Source of the DNA: an uncultured Clostridia bacterium
GTDB taxonomy: Bacteria; Bacillota; Clostridia; Christensenellales; CAG-917
Reading direction: 5' to 3'
Length of the DNA stretch: 64,000 nucleotides
NCBI GenBank assembly: GCA_944358385.1
Contig: CALVQW010000007.1
Span: 27,762 to 91,761 of the forward strand
In this document: one piece after another, positions 39,801 to 48,152 of the stretch
How positions within the stretch are numbered: the first letter of the stretch is position 1
How the letters are laid out: each line of letters begins with the position of its first letter
Position numbers and translations under genes: made by a program
The notes under the pieces: model-generated
What the model was told of the DNA's origin: nothing
The model's database searches: none
What the model saw: only the letters and a program-made list of their open reading frames with translations

Positions 39801-40886
39801 TCACTCGAAATTTTCGAGCAATTTGTTCTGCAATGCGAGTTTGAGCGCGGCGATCATCTCGTCCAGCTCTCCCAGCATGAAGCGATCCAGCGTGTAGAGC
39901 GTCAGCCCGATGCGGTGATCCGTCACCCTCCCCTGCGGGAAATTGTAGGTGCGGATGCGCTCGCTGCGGTCACCCGTGCCGATCTGCGCCCTGCGCGCCG
40001 CGCTGTATTCCTTGTCCGCCTGAGCGCGATAATGCTCAAAGAGCCTGCTTTTGAGCACCTTCATCGCCTTCTCGCGGTTTTTGATCTGACTGCGCTCATC
40101 CTGACACTCCACCACAATGCCCGTGGGGATGTGGGTGATGCGGATGGCGGATTCCGTCTTGTTGACGTGCTGTCCGCCCGCGCCGCCGCTGCGGTAGGTG
40201 TCTATCTTGAGGTCGTTCTCGTTGACGTTCACTTCCACGTCCTTGGCTTCTGGCAGCACCGCCACCGTCACCGTGGAAGTGTGGATCCTCCCCTGCGACT
40301 CCGTCTCCGGCACACGCTGTACGCGGTGGACGCCGCTCTCGAATTTGAGGTCTCCCCACGCGCCCTTCCCCGCGATCATGAAAGTGAGTTCCTTCGCGCC
40401 GCCGAGTTCGGTGTAATTCATGTTGATCTCCTCCACCTTCCAACGCATCCTGTCGGCGTAGTGGCGGTACATCTTCATAAGTTCGGTGCCGAAGAGCGCG
40501 GCTTCGTCGCCGCCCGCCCCCGCACGGATCTCCATGATGACGTTGTTGTCCTCGTCGGGATCTTTGGGGAGCAGCGCGATCCTGAGCGCGTCCGCATCCT
40601 CGTCCAGCTTGCCTCGGAGAGCCTCCGTCTCCTCCTTCAACATCTCGCGCATGTCGCGGTCGGTCTCCGCGGAAAGCATCTCCTCGCACTCCGCGAGTTC
40701 CCTTGCGTGCGCGAGATACTCCTCATATCTCTCCGCCGCGGGTTGGATGTCCGAATGCTCCTTGGAAAGAGTCCTGTACGCGTTTTGGTCGGACACCACG
40801 TCGGGACGCGCGAGCAGTTCGCCAAGCTCGACATATCTCTCTTTGAGTTTTCCGAGCCGCTCAAGCAGCCTCTCGCTCATCTTCAT
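39801..40886 (-). CDS. prfA: Peptide chain release factor 1
   Basis: The 361-residue product terminates translation at UAA and UAG. It has the anticodon-mimic region [17 protein letters not shown] (PxT type), the GGQ loop in [17 protein letters not shown] and the class-1 RF C-terminus ([15 protein letters not shown]). Its start codon overlaps the stop of the DUF1385-PrmC gene (ATGA), coupling it to the enzyme that methylates its GGQ glutamine. Confidence 0.97.
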   Translation of the reverse strand: MKMSERLLERLGKLKERYVELGELLARPDVVSDQNAYRTLSKEHSDIQPAAERYEEYLAHARELAECEEMLSAETDRDMREMLKEETEALRGKLDEDADALRIALLPKDPDEDNNVIMEIRAGAGGDEAALFGTELMKMYRHYADRMRWKVEEINMNYTELGGAKELTFMIAGKGAWGDLKFESGVHRVQRVPETESQGRIHTSTVTVAVLPEAKDVEVNVNENDLKIDTYRSGGAGGQHVNKTESAIRITHIPTGIVVECQDERSQIKNREKAMKVLKSRLFEHYRAQADKEYSAARRAQIGTGDRSERIRTYNFPQGRVTDHRIGLTLYTLDRFMLGELDEMIAALKLALQNKLLENFE

Positions 40887-42748
40887 CCCACGCTCTCCTT
40901 CTTAACCGCGCGCAACATCCTCTCCACGCCCTGCATGTCGCGGTACACCTCGACGTCCCAGCCCGCGAAAAGCTCCTTCAAAGCCTCCGCCTGCCCCACG
41001 CCGAATTCCAGCCACAACACGCCGTCCGGAGAGAGATGTCCCGCCGCCTCGCGTGCGATGATGCGGTAGTAGTCCAGCCCGTCCTCGCCGCCTTTGAGTG
41101 CTAAGAGAGGCTCGAACTCCCTCACCTTCTCCTCCAACTCCGCGATGTCTGCGTCCGGGATGTAGGGAGGGTTGGACACTATGACATCAAAGGTCTCTCC
41201 CTCGACGGGGGCGAACATATCCCCCTCCTTCACCTTCACGGTCACACCGCGCGCCGCGGCGTTGTTGCGTGCGACGGCGCAGGCTGCGGGAGAGATGTCC
41301 GTGGCGGTCACCCGAGCGGAAGTGTGTTTTGCGACGACGACGGCGATCGCGCCGCTCCCCGTGCAAAGGTCCAGCACCCTGCCGCCCCCTCTCGCTTTCA
41401 CTTCGGCGATGACTTTCTCCGCAAGCTCCTCCGTCTCGGGACGTGGGATAAGCACGGACTCATCCACATGCAGCACGATGCCGAAAAATTCCGTGTTGCC
41501 GAGCGCGTACTGCAAGGGCGCGCCCTTGCTCATCTTTTCCGCTATCTTCCGCGCGGTCTCGAACTGTTGTTTGGTGAGAGTTTTGAGAGCGGGAAGCTCC
41601 CCTCTCTTTTTGCCCGTAGCCTCGACGAGCATCCAATCTATGTCGCTCTCCTCCGCGGAGGGTGCGGTCTCTTTCAGCTTCTCTCTCGCCTTTGCCGCGG
41701 ACACGCCCGTGTCGAACTTGCTCTCGGGCAAAGAGTCGTCTTCGTCCATCGCAAGCACCGTCTTGAACGCGGTGATGCTCACCTCCAACATGTCGTCCGT
41801 GGGCTGCTTGGTGGTCAGCTTCTGCATGAGCATTCCGGGCGCGCGCAGCACCCTGAACAGCAGGCAGTCCGACCGTGCGAGCAGTTTGAGCAGTTCATAG
41901 GAAATGCCCGCCACCACGGGCAGGAAAAGCAGTTTGACCGCGAGCCTCACCAGCGCGTTCACCACGCTGTCGAAACGCGTCCAACCTATCTCCTGCAACA
42001 TCCAGTTGACGAGGGCGAACACGATGATGCTCACCGCCACCACGAAGAAGATGAACGTCGTCCCGCAGCGGCTGTGTTCCGTGCGCATCGTCCGCGCATT
42101 CTCCACCGTGAGATCCAGCCCGTGTTCGTAGCAGCTGATCACCTTATGCTCCGCGCCGTGGTACATGAACACCCTGCGGATGTCCTTCATCAGCGTGATG
42201 GAAAGGATGTAGCCTATGAAGATGACCAGCATTATCGCCGCCTCGCAAAGGCTGAGGAGCGCGGGATGATCGTTGGTGCCGGGGATCTCGAAAATGAGGC
42301 CGGTGAGGAAGTTGGGCAAAAAGACGAAAAGTCCCACCGCGAGCGCAAGCCCCAGGACGAGGGAGACCGCGGTGAGGATGTGCATGGGGTTCACCTTGAA
42401 CTTCTCCCCCACCCACTTGTCGAATTTTGTCGGCTCCGCGCTGTCGCCGAACACTTCGGCGGAACGCATCAGCACGCCCACGCCCATGAAAAGCTGCGTG
42501 ACGAGATTGACCACCCCTCTCACGAAGGGCAGCCGGAAAAAGATGTTGCGGCGGGAAGCGTCGGGGATATACTTCGCCTCAACGGTGATGTCCCCCGCCT
42601 CGGTGCGCACGGCGGTAGCCAGCGAACGGCGTCCCTTCATCATGACGCCTTCCAGCACCGCCTGCCCGCCTATCGACGTCCTGCGGACGATCTTGCCGGG
42701 CTTTTCTTTATGCTCTTTCGCGCTGTTCACGCAGTCGGAATGTGACAA
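40883..42748 (-). CDS. prmC: Fusion of DUF1385 membrane protein and release-factor glutamine methyltransferase (PrmC)
   Basis: The 621-residue product joins two proteins usually encoded by separate neighbouring genes. Residues about 1-320 are a DUF1385 membrane protein ([17 protein letters not shown], then [20 protein letters not shown], and five or so hydrophobic helices). Residues about 350-621 are PrmC: helical N-domain with [22 protein letters not shown], the SAM motif [13 protein letters not shown], and the catalytic NPPY. PrmC methylates the GGQ glutamine of release factors. The start is a TTG at 42748 with AAGGGAG six bases upstream. No frameshift is needed; the linker is continuous and charged. 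It lies between rpmE and prfA. Confidence 0.92.
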   Translation of the reverse strand: MSHSDCVNSAKEHKEKPGKIVRRTSIGGQAVLEGVMMKGRRSLATAVRTEAGDITVEAKYIPDASRRNIFFRLPFVRGVVNLVTQLFMGVGVLMRSAEVFGDSAEPTKFDKWVGEKFKVNPMHILTAVSLVLGLALAVGLFVFLPNFLTGLIFEIPGTNDHPALLSLCEAAIMLVIFIGYILSITLMKDIRRVFMYHGAEHKVISCYEHGLDLTVENARTMRTEHSRCGTTFIFFVVAVSIIVFALVNWMLQEIGWTRFDSVVNALVRLAVKLLFLPVVAGISYELLKLLARSDCLLFRVLRAPGMLMQKLTTKQPTDDMLEVSITAFKTVLAMDEDDSLPESKFDTGVSAAKAREKLKETAPSAEESDIDWMLVEATGKKRGELPALKTLTKQQFETARKIAEKMSKGAPLQYALGNTEFFGIVLHVDESVLIPRPETEELAEKVIAEVKARGGGRVLDLCTGSGAIAVVVAKHTSARVTATDISPAACAVARNNAAARGVTVKVKEGDMFAPVEGETFDVIVSNPPYIPDADIAELEEKVREFEPLLALKGGEDGLDYYRIIAREAAGHLSPDGVLWLEFGVGQAEALKELFAGWDVEVYRDMQGVERMLRAVKKESVG

Positions 42749-42839
42749 AATTTCTCCCTTGCCGTGAGCCGGGCGCGCGGCGCGACGCCGTATGAGCGTG
42801 CGCGCCCGCTTTCCGCGCGCTCACGCGCGCAATAATGAA

Positions 42840-42864
42840 AATGCAGACCGCGTGAGCCTGCATC
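42840..42864 (-). terminator. Hairpin after rpmE
   Basis: ATGCAG (42840-42845) pairs with CTGCAT (42858-42863); on the minus strand TTTTC follows. It could partially terminate rpmE transcripts before the DUF1385-PrmC gene. A GC-rich palindromic stretch (about 42765-42830) follows. Confidence 0.45.
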
Positions 42865-42873
42865 TCCGTCTTG

Positions 42874-43080
42874 TCAGTCGAGATTGTATCTCTTCTTGAA
42901 CTTGTCGACGCGGCCGCCGGTGTCAACGAGTTTCTGCTTGCCGGTGAAGTAGGGATGGCACTTGGAGCAGATCTCGACCTTGATGACGTCCGTCTTCTTG
43001 GTGGTGCCGGTCAGGAACGTATTGCCGCAAGCGCATTGCACGGTCGCGGTGTGATATTCCGGATGGATGCCTTCTTTCAT
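42874..43080 (-). CDS. rpmE: 50S ribosomal protein L31 (zinc type)
   Basis: The 68-residue product is the C+ (zinc-binding) form of L31: cysteines in QCACGNTF and [12 protein letters not shown] give the four ligands, and the family end [13 protein letters not shown] is present. GGAG precedes the ATG. It heads the operon rpmE - DUF1385::PrmC - prfA - Re-citrate-synthase-like gene, driven by a consensus promoter at 43189-43217. Confidence 0.97.
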   Translation of the reverse strand: MKEGIHPEYHTATVQCACGNTFLTGTTKKTDVIKVEICSKCHPYFTGKQKLVDTGGRVDKFKKRYNLD

Positions 43081-43188
43081 TGTTCACTCCTGTTTTTTGT
43101 ATTTTTACGCCCACACGCGCCAATGTATCCCTTAGAGGCTCTGCCTCAAAAGGGCAGGAGCTACGCGCATATGACATAAAGTTTCTTT

Positions 43189-43217
43189 ATTATATCCACC
43201 CCGCAAGCCGCTGTCAA
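43189..43217 (-). promoter_or_regulatory. Consensus sigma-A promoter of the rpmE-prmC-prfA operon
   Basis: On the minus strand perfect TTGACA (43212-43217) and TATAAT (43189-43194) are 17 bp apart. The leader of about 100 nt to rpmE contains a hairpin (about 43128-43162). Confidence 0.93.
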
Positions 43218-43243
43218 GCGATTTGAATGCGGTGTCTCCCGTC

Positions 43244-43948
43244 TCATTCCTGAGCGAGCAAGGAGAATATCCTTGCCCTTTCGGCTGCGATGTCGGGGGA
43301 GCCAAGCTCCCTCTCCCCTCTCGGCACTCCCGGTCTGCCCTCCGCGGCGACGCGTGCGGGAGAACCCGCGAGCACCGTCCACGAGTCTGCGGCGAGTACG
43401 CATTCGTCCACGTCGTGCGTGACGTAGATCACCGTGCGCGGAGAGGATGCGAGCAGCCCTTCCAGGGCGCGGATGAGACGGAATTTCAGCCCGATGTCAA
43501 GTGCCCTGAAAGGCTCGTCCATCAAAAGGACCGAGGAGGGGAAGAGGAACGCCCGCGCCATCGCAACGCGCAGGCTCTCGCCTCCCGACAGCTCTGCGGG
43601 GAGCTTCTCCGCCTTGTCGCCGATCTCCAACCTTTCCAGCATATCGGCGATGCGCGCTCTCCGCTCCGCCTTGTCGCGGATGACGCCGCGAAGCACCAGA
43701 TCAAGGTTTTTATGCACACTGATCGACGGTATCAACCTGTCTTTTTGAAAAATGTAGGAGATCCCGCCCTCCGGTCTTTCGATGTCGCCTTCGCAAGGCA
43801 CCAGCCCCGCGATCGCATTGAGCAGGGTGCTTTTGCCCACGCCGGAGCCGCCCATGACGATGCTGATCTCCCCTGCGGGAAAGGCGATGTCAAAGCCGTC
43901 GAACACCCGCTTTTCGCCGTAAGCTACGGCAAGCCCTTTCACGGTCAC
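43244..43948 (-). CDS. ABC importer ATPase (NitT/TauT/Ssu type)
   Basis: The 234-residue product is an ABC ATPase: Walker A GGSGVGKST, Q-loop YIFQKDRL, signature LSGGESLRVAMARAF, Walker B VLLMDEPF, and the switch His in YVTHDVDE. It resembles the SsuB/TauB/NrtD class. The GTG at 43948 is chosen because it overlaps the permease stop codon (GTGA) and has AAAGGAC upstream; the long upstream frame to 44182 is a shadow over the permease gene. It is the last gene of the TM1266-SBP-permease-ATPase operon. Confidence 0.92.
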   Translation of the reverse strand: MTVKGLAVAYGEKRVFDGFDIAFPAGEISIVMGGSGVGKSTLLNAIAGLVPCEGDIERPEGGISYIFQKDRLIPSISVHKNLDLVLRGVIRDKAERRARIADMLERLEIGDKAEKLPAELSGGESLRVAMARAFLFPSSVLLMDEPFRALDIGLKFRLIRALEGLLASSPRTVIYVTHDVDECVLAADSWTVLAGSPARVAAEGRPGVPRGERELGSPDIAAERARIFSLLAQE

Positions 43949-44766
43949 GCCGCGTCCTTTGACTGCGTTCTCTTTGTCAGCCGGCACAGCTCTCTCCTCC
44001 TTTCCCAAAGTTTTTTGAGGGCGACCGCCACGCCCTCGAATGCGAAACTCATCACGATGGCGATCACCGTCCACGCCATCAGCCGAGCCATTTCGTAGAC
44101 CACGCTCGCACGCTGCATCTCTATGCCTATGCTCCCCGCCGTCTGCGCAAGCACCTCGGCGGCGATGACGACTTTTACGCAAAGGGACACCGCGCTCCTC
44201 CCGCCGTCAAAGACCGCGGGCAGCACGGAAGGGAGATATATCCCCGTCAGCTTATCCAAGGGGCGGATGCGATAGACTTCCGCCATTTGCAAAAGTTCCG
44301 CATCCACACCCGCGATGGCGGTGTGCATGGCGTTGTATAAGAGGGGGAAGCAGATAAGAAAGCCGATGAGCAACGGCACTTCGCCTCTTTCCAGCCACAC
44401 CGCAACAACGAGGATGACCGCCATGGTGGGCGCGGCTTGCAGCACGGTGACGATCGGCGAAAGAAAGCGGTGCAACGGCTTGAACACCGTGCCGAGCGCG
44501 GCAAGCACTGCGGCAAAGAGGAAGGAGAGGGCGAAACTCCCCGCCACTCTGCCCGCCGTGAGACCTATCGCCCGCCATGTTTCCCCGCGGGAAAGCACCC
44601 GCCCAAGCTCGGTGAAGATATCATCGAGCCCGGGGACGAGCAAGGGCAGGTCCTTTGCGGCGGAGACGACAGCCCACACCGCAAGCACGACGCCGAGGGC
44701 GGCGACGGGATAAAGCACGTTGCCGACCGCGGCGGGTATCTTTTTTCTGCCCGTTTCTTTTTTCAC
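43945..44766 (-). CDS. ABC importer permease (NitT/TauT/Ssu type)
   Basis: The 273-residue product has about six membrane helices and the BPD_transp_1 fold: the cytoplasmic EAA-like loop is around LPSVLPAVFDGGRSAVSLCVKVVIAAE. The start is a GTG 1 nt past the stop codon of the substrate-binding-protein gene, without a good ribosome site, so translation is probably coupled. It pairs with the ATPase at 43244-43948. Confidence 0.9.
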   Translation of the reverse strand: MKKETGRKKIPAAVGNVLYPVAALGVVLAVWAVVSAAKDLPLLVPGLDDIFTELGRVLSRGETWRAIGLTAGRVAGSFALSFLFAAVLAALGTVFKPLHRFLSPIVTVLQAAPTMAVILVVAVWLERGEVPLLIGFLICFPLLYNAMHTAIAGVDAELLQMAEVYRIRPLDKLTGIYLPSVLPAVFDGGRSAVSLCVKVVIAAEVLAQTAGSIGIEMQRASVVYEMARLMAWTVIAIVMSFAFEGVAVALKKLWERRRELCRLTKRTQSKDAA

Positions 44767-44767
44767 A

Positions 44768-45694
44768 TTAAGCCTGTGCGAAGAACTCCGTCATGTCCTT
44801 GACGGCAGCCTTCACGTCGTCGCCCGTGTACACCCCGACGTTGCAACGGGGGATGCTGGCGGGAGGATAGGCGGAAGTGCTGCCCGCGCCCTTCATGAGC
44901 GCGGTCATATTCTTTGCGTTCTCCGCATCGGAAATAAACTCCACATTCTCCTCCAGCACCGCGAAGAGCGCGTCCATGAAGGTCTTGTCGGAAGCGAGCT
45001 CGTTCGTCACAAAGGTGGAGGACATTGGGAAGCCGCTCTCACTGTCCGTCGCGGCGTTGAACTCCGCCTGGATGTCCATGACGGTGAAGAACCCCTTGGA
45101 CGCGCCTGCGGTCGCCGCGGGCTCGCCAACGATGCCGAAGTCTATCGTCCCGGCGGTGAGTGCGGACTGCACTCCCGCGCCGTCCGCGAAGAACTGCACT
45201 TCGACGGAGTCCGCAAGCCCGTTCGCCTCAAGAACGGTCATGAGCGCGTATTCCGGCACAGCGCCCTGCCCTATGCACCCGACTTTCTTGCCGGTAAGGT
45301 CGGCGGGCTTCACCGCGCCTTCCGTCCGCGAGATCATATAAAGGATGCCGCGGGTGTTGGAACACACGAACTTATATTCCGCACCCTTCATGATGAGGTT
45401 GACGCCGGCGTTGGCGGGCATGATGACGATGTCTCCGTCCCCCTTCGCCATATGCGCGCCGATCTGATTCGCGGGCACGATGTTGACCTCGATCTTATAT
45501 CCCGCGACGGTGAGGGTATCCTTTTCCGCAATGAATTTTGCCACCGCGAGTGCGGGCGCGCCATCGGGGACATAGAGCTCGAGTGTGCCGCTGCCGCCGC
45601 CCTTTTCGTTGCAGGCGGCGAGTCCCACCGCGAACGCCGCTATGAGCGCGGCGACCATAAGCACAGCCACCAAAGTTTTGAGTGTTTTTTTCAT
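44768..45694 (-). CDS. Substrate-binding lipoprotein of a NitT/TauT/Thi5-like ABC importer
   Basis: The 308-residue product has a signal peptide ending in the lipobox VGLAAC and a mature periplasmic-binding-protein fold of the SsuA/Thi5 class: ELYVPDGAPALAVAKFI, GDIVIMPANAGVNLIMKG, LTGKKVGCIGQGAVPEYALM and IDFGIVGEPAATAG. Known relatives bind sulfonates, nitrate, bicarbonate or pyrimidine-like thiamine precursors; the ligand is not predictable here. An AGAGGC site precedes the ATG. It is preceded by the gene of a TM1266-type regulator and followed by its own permease and ATPase. Confidence 0.9.
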   Translation of the reverse strand: MKKTLKTLVAVLMVAALIAAFAVGLAACNEKGGGSGTLELYVPDGAPALAVAKFIAEKDTLTVAGYKIEVNIVPANQIGAHMAKGDGDIVIMPANAGVNLIMKGAEYKFVCSNTRGILYMISRTEGAVKPADLTGKKVGCIGQGAVPEYALMTVLEANGLADSVEVQFFADGAGVQSALTAGTIDFGIVGEPAATAGASKGFFTVMDIQAEFNAATDSESGFPMSSTFVTNELASDKTFMDALFAVLEENVEFISDAENAKNMTALMKGAGSTSAYPPASIPRCNVGVYTGDDVKAAVKDMTEFFAQA

Positions 45695-45758
45695 AATATG
45701 CCTCTTTAAGTTTTATTTTGTTGTCTTAAACCGTCGTTTCCGTCGGAAAACGCGATCC

Positions 45759-46010
45759 TCATTCCGTCACTTCAAAAGCCGTCAGCGCGGATTTCACCGC
45801 GATCTCCGGGAACTTCCCCAGCCTGCCCGTGAGCGCGGAGACACGCTCGGGCGAGCCTTCAACGATGAGGGCGATGGCGTTGGCTTCCTTCCTCGGCACG
45901 CCCATCCTGCCCACGATGATGTCCGCGAAATCCGACAGCACGTTCTGCATCTCCATCACGGTCTCGCGGTTGCCTTTGAGCACTATGCCCACAACACCTA
46001 TCCTTTTCAT
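45759..46010 (-). CDS. Iron-only-hydrogenase-system regulator-like protein (TM1266 family, ACT-like fold)
   Basis: The 83-residue product matches the small TM1266 family: KRIGVVGIVLKGNRETVMEM, DFADIIVGRMGVPRKE, AIALIVEGSPERVSALTGRLG and the end VKSALT. Members have a ferredoxin/ACT-like fold and usually occur in [FeFe]-hydrogenase maturation (hydEFG) clusters, where they are thought to be regulators. No hyd gene is in the window. The ATG at 46010 has AAGGAG upstream. It is the first gene of the ABC importer operon (64-bp gap to the binding-protein gene). Confidence 0.85.
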   Translation of the reverse strand: MKRIGVVGIVLKGNRETVMEMQNVLSDFADIIVGRMGVPRKEANAIALIVEGSPERVSALTGRLGKFPEIAVKSALTAFEVTE

Positions 46011-46024
46011 ATACACTCCTTTTT

Positions 46025-46112
46025 TTTAGCCCCAGCCGAAAATCACGGATTTCGCCCGGGGACCCCGAGTTTAGCCCCAGCCGAAAATCACGGATTTCGC
46101 CCGGGGACCCCG
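46025..46112. repeat. 43-bp perfect tandem duplication upstream of the TM1266-like gene
   Basis: The copies 46025-46067 and 46070-46112 are identical with a 45-bp period. Each contains GCCCCAGCCGAAAATCACGG and ends GGGGACCCCG. They lie just upstream of the ribosome site of the 45759-46010 gene. The remaining gap to 46346 holds the terminator of the upstream lipoprotein gene and no gene. Confidence 0.9.
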
Positions 46113-46204
46113 TTTTGCGCGCGAGTGCGAGGATCTCACCCGCGGGCTTGGTTTTTGCCGTTTGCCGCTCACCGTCCCGCCGCCATTCCCGCCTTCGGGA
46201 GACG

Positions 46205-46232
46205 AAAAAGCCGACGCCCGGAGAGCGTCGGC
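46205..46232 (-). terminator. Terminator of the exporter/lipoprotein operon
   Basis: GCCGACGC (46210-46217) pairs with GCGTCGGC (46225-46232). On the minus strand TTTTT follows (complement of 46205-46209). It is 115 bp after the stop codon of the 46347-48152 gene. Confidence 0.8.
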
Positions 46233-46346
46233 AAATGCGCGCGTGAAACGCGCCGAAGTCACACATATTGCCGTCTTACACTCCGAGGACTCATCGTTTG
46301 GGACGATTCGATTATACCATTGCGGCGGGATTTGTCAACCGCCCGT

Positions 46347-48152
46347 TCATTTCTGCATGAAGAAAAAGGCGAACACCATGAATATCGGGTTGCTCTGCAC
46401 TTCCTCCGCCAGCTTTGTCGCCTCGGCGGAATCCGCATCCGTGATGTATCCCACGCTAGCCGCCGCGCGCAGTTCGTCGATACGGGCGTAAGAGGCATCG
46501 ATGTATTCCCCTATCACCGCCGTGGCTTTGTCGGCGAGAGCCTCGCCGTCCGTGCCTCCCGCATTCCGGATCGTCTCCTCGCGTATCCGCATCACTTCGG
46601 CATACCACTCCGAGTCATACGGACCGCTCGACGACACGTTGATGTCCACCTGTACGCCGCCCGCGTTCAGCTCGTTGACCGACTCCGCGAAACTTATCAC
46701 CAGCCCGGAGACTATGCGCAGCCTGTTCTCGTACTTTTCGGGGAAGAGGACGTATTTGCGCCACGTCTCGTCCATGAGCGAGCCGAACACTTCCGTGAGC
46801 AGCACGGAGACCATGGAGACGAGATCGGGCGTGACCTCGACGTCGCCATCGCTCTCCGCCTGTGCCGCCATAAGCGCGAATGCGTAGATGAGCGCGGACT
46901 TCAAGCCCGTCCCTTCCTTAGCCATATCCCTGATCCAGCCCTTCAATTCCGCCGCATCGTGTCTCTCGGCAAAGGAGAGGAACAGTTCCGCCCCCAGCGC
47001 GTAGGTGTTGACGGTGCGCAGCTCCTCGTCCTCCTCTTCCGCGAGCAGGCGCAGCTTGTGCACGAAATCGTAGGTGTAAGTGTCTTCCGCGTTTCTCTCG
47101 TATATGACGTTGCACGCGGAGAGGGCGTAACTCACTATGGTAGGGATCTCGTCAGCGAAACTCTCCGCCACTCTCAGCCACTCCATCGCGTCGCCGACGG
47201 CTGCAACGGGCTGCGCGAACCCTTGGAAACACTCGCGCACGCTCTTCAAAGCGGCTTTGACGCTCGCCGTCTTTTCCTCGGTCATGCTCGCGCCGAACTC
47301 GCGCAATCCGCTCACCATGCCGTCCAGCCAGGTCAGCATCTCGCCGTCGGACACGCCTGCCAACGCGCCGCTCCCGCCCGCCGCACTGCCGAGGACGGAG
47401 CTTAGCCCTTCGCCGCTCTCACCCGTGCCGAATATCCTTTCCGCATCATATGCAAAGGCGAACAAAGTGCCGATGCCTTCCTTCGCCTCGTCGAGCGCGG
47501 CAACGGTGTCCGCGATGCTCTCCTCCGCCTTATCCTCGTCACCGAAGGACGCCACCACTCTCTCGGCGCGCTCCGTCGCCGCCGCGATGTCTGCCTGACC
47601 GTCGCCGACGACGCTCCCCCTCAAAGCTTCCAGCTCCTCCGCAAGACCGACATAAAGCTCTCTCACATCCGTGACCACGGCGCGGAGCAGCTCGAAGCCC
47701 ACCTCGCTCACGTCCCCTGACGTGAACCCGACCGCGGAGACGAACCCCAACACCGCATCGGCGTTGTTGGCTGCATCGGAAAGCAGGCGTTTGCCGTCCT
47801 CGGATGCCGCAAAATCCGCGATGAGACTTATCTTCGCCGTCTGCAATCCGGAGCGGGAAAGCACTCCCGCCACCAGAGACACCCACCGCCGCGCTTCGAG
47901 ATAACTCGCGCAGTCGGGCATGCGGATGAGCGTCTCACGCGGGACATCGGGAGTCCAGTCCTCGCCGAGCGCGGCAAGCGTGTTAGTCTCCAATCTCGTC
48001 ACCGCATCCGCCCTCTCCTTTGCGGGATCGGGTTCGTTCTTATTGCACGCGGCGAGCGCGCAAAGGGATGCGAGCAGCAGCACGACCAGCACCGCGGCGA
48101 GCAGGACGCGGAACGCATCCGCACCTTTCTTTGTCCCGAAAACAGCTTTCAT
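46347..48152 (-). CDS. Large lipoprotein of unknown function, third gene of an ABC exporter operon
   Basis: The 601-residue product has a hydrophobic leader and lipobox (CALAAC), placing the mature protein on the outer membrane face. The rest is nearly all alpha-helical with many Ala/Glu/Leu heptad-like stretches (ADIAAATERAERVVASF, TVAALDEAKEGIGTLFAFAY) and ends in a hydrophobic MVFAFFFM segment. No family is recognised. Its ATG follows the FtsX-like permease stop codon directly (TGAATG), and a GGAG site is present. It is presumably a surface partner of the exporter encoded upstream. Confidence 0.8.
   Translation of the reverse strand: MKAVFGTKKGADAFRVLLAAVLVVLLLASLCALAACNKNEPDPAKERADAVTRLETNTLAALGEDWTPDVPRETLIRMPDCASYLEARRWVSLVAGVLSRSGLQTAKISLIADFAASEDGKRLLSDAANNADAVLGFVSAVGFTSGDVSEVGFELLRAVVTDVRELYVGLAEELEALRGSVVGDGQADIAAATERAERVVASFGDEDKAEESIADTVAALDEAKEGIGTLFAFAYDAERIFGTGESGEGLSSVLGSAAGGSGALAGVSDGEMLTWLDGMVSGLREFGASMTEEKTASVKAALKSVRECFQGFAQPVAAVGDAMEWLRVAESFADEIPTIVSYALSACNVIYERNAEDTYTYDFVHKLRLLAEEEDEELRTVNTYALGAELFLSFAERHDAAELKGWIRDMAKEGTGLKSALIYAFALMAAQAESDGDVEVTPDLVSMVSVLLTEVFGSLMDETWRKYVLFPEKYENRLRIVSGLVISFAESVNELNAGGVQVDINVSSSGPYDSEWYAEVMRIREETIRNAGGTDGEALADKATAVIGEYIDASYARIDELRAAASVGYITDADSAEATKLAEEVQSNPIFMVFAFFFMQK

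Noticed and set aside
43949..44182. N-terminal extension of the ABC ATPase
   Set aside because: It overlaps the permease gene in another frame and is Arg/Gly-rich noise; the GTG at 43948 has a ribosome site and GTGA coupling.
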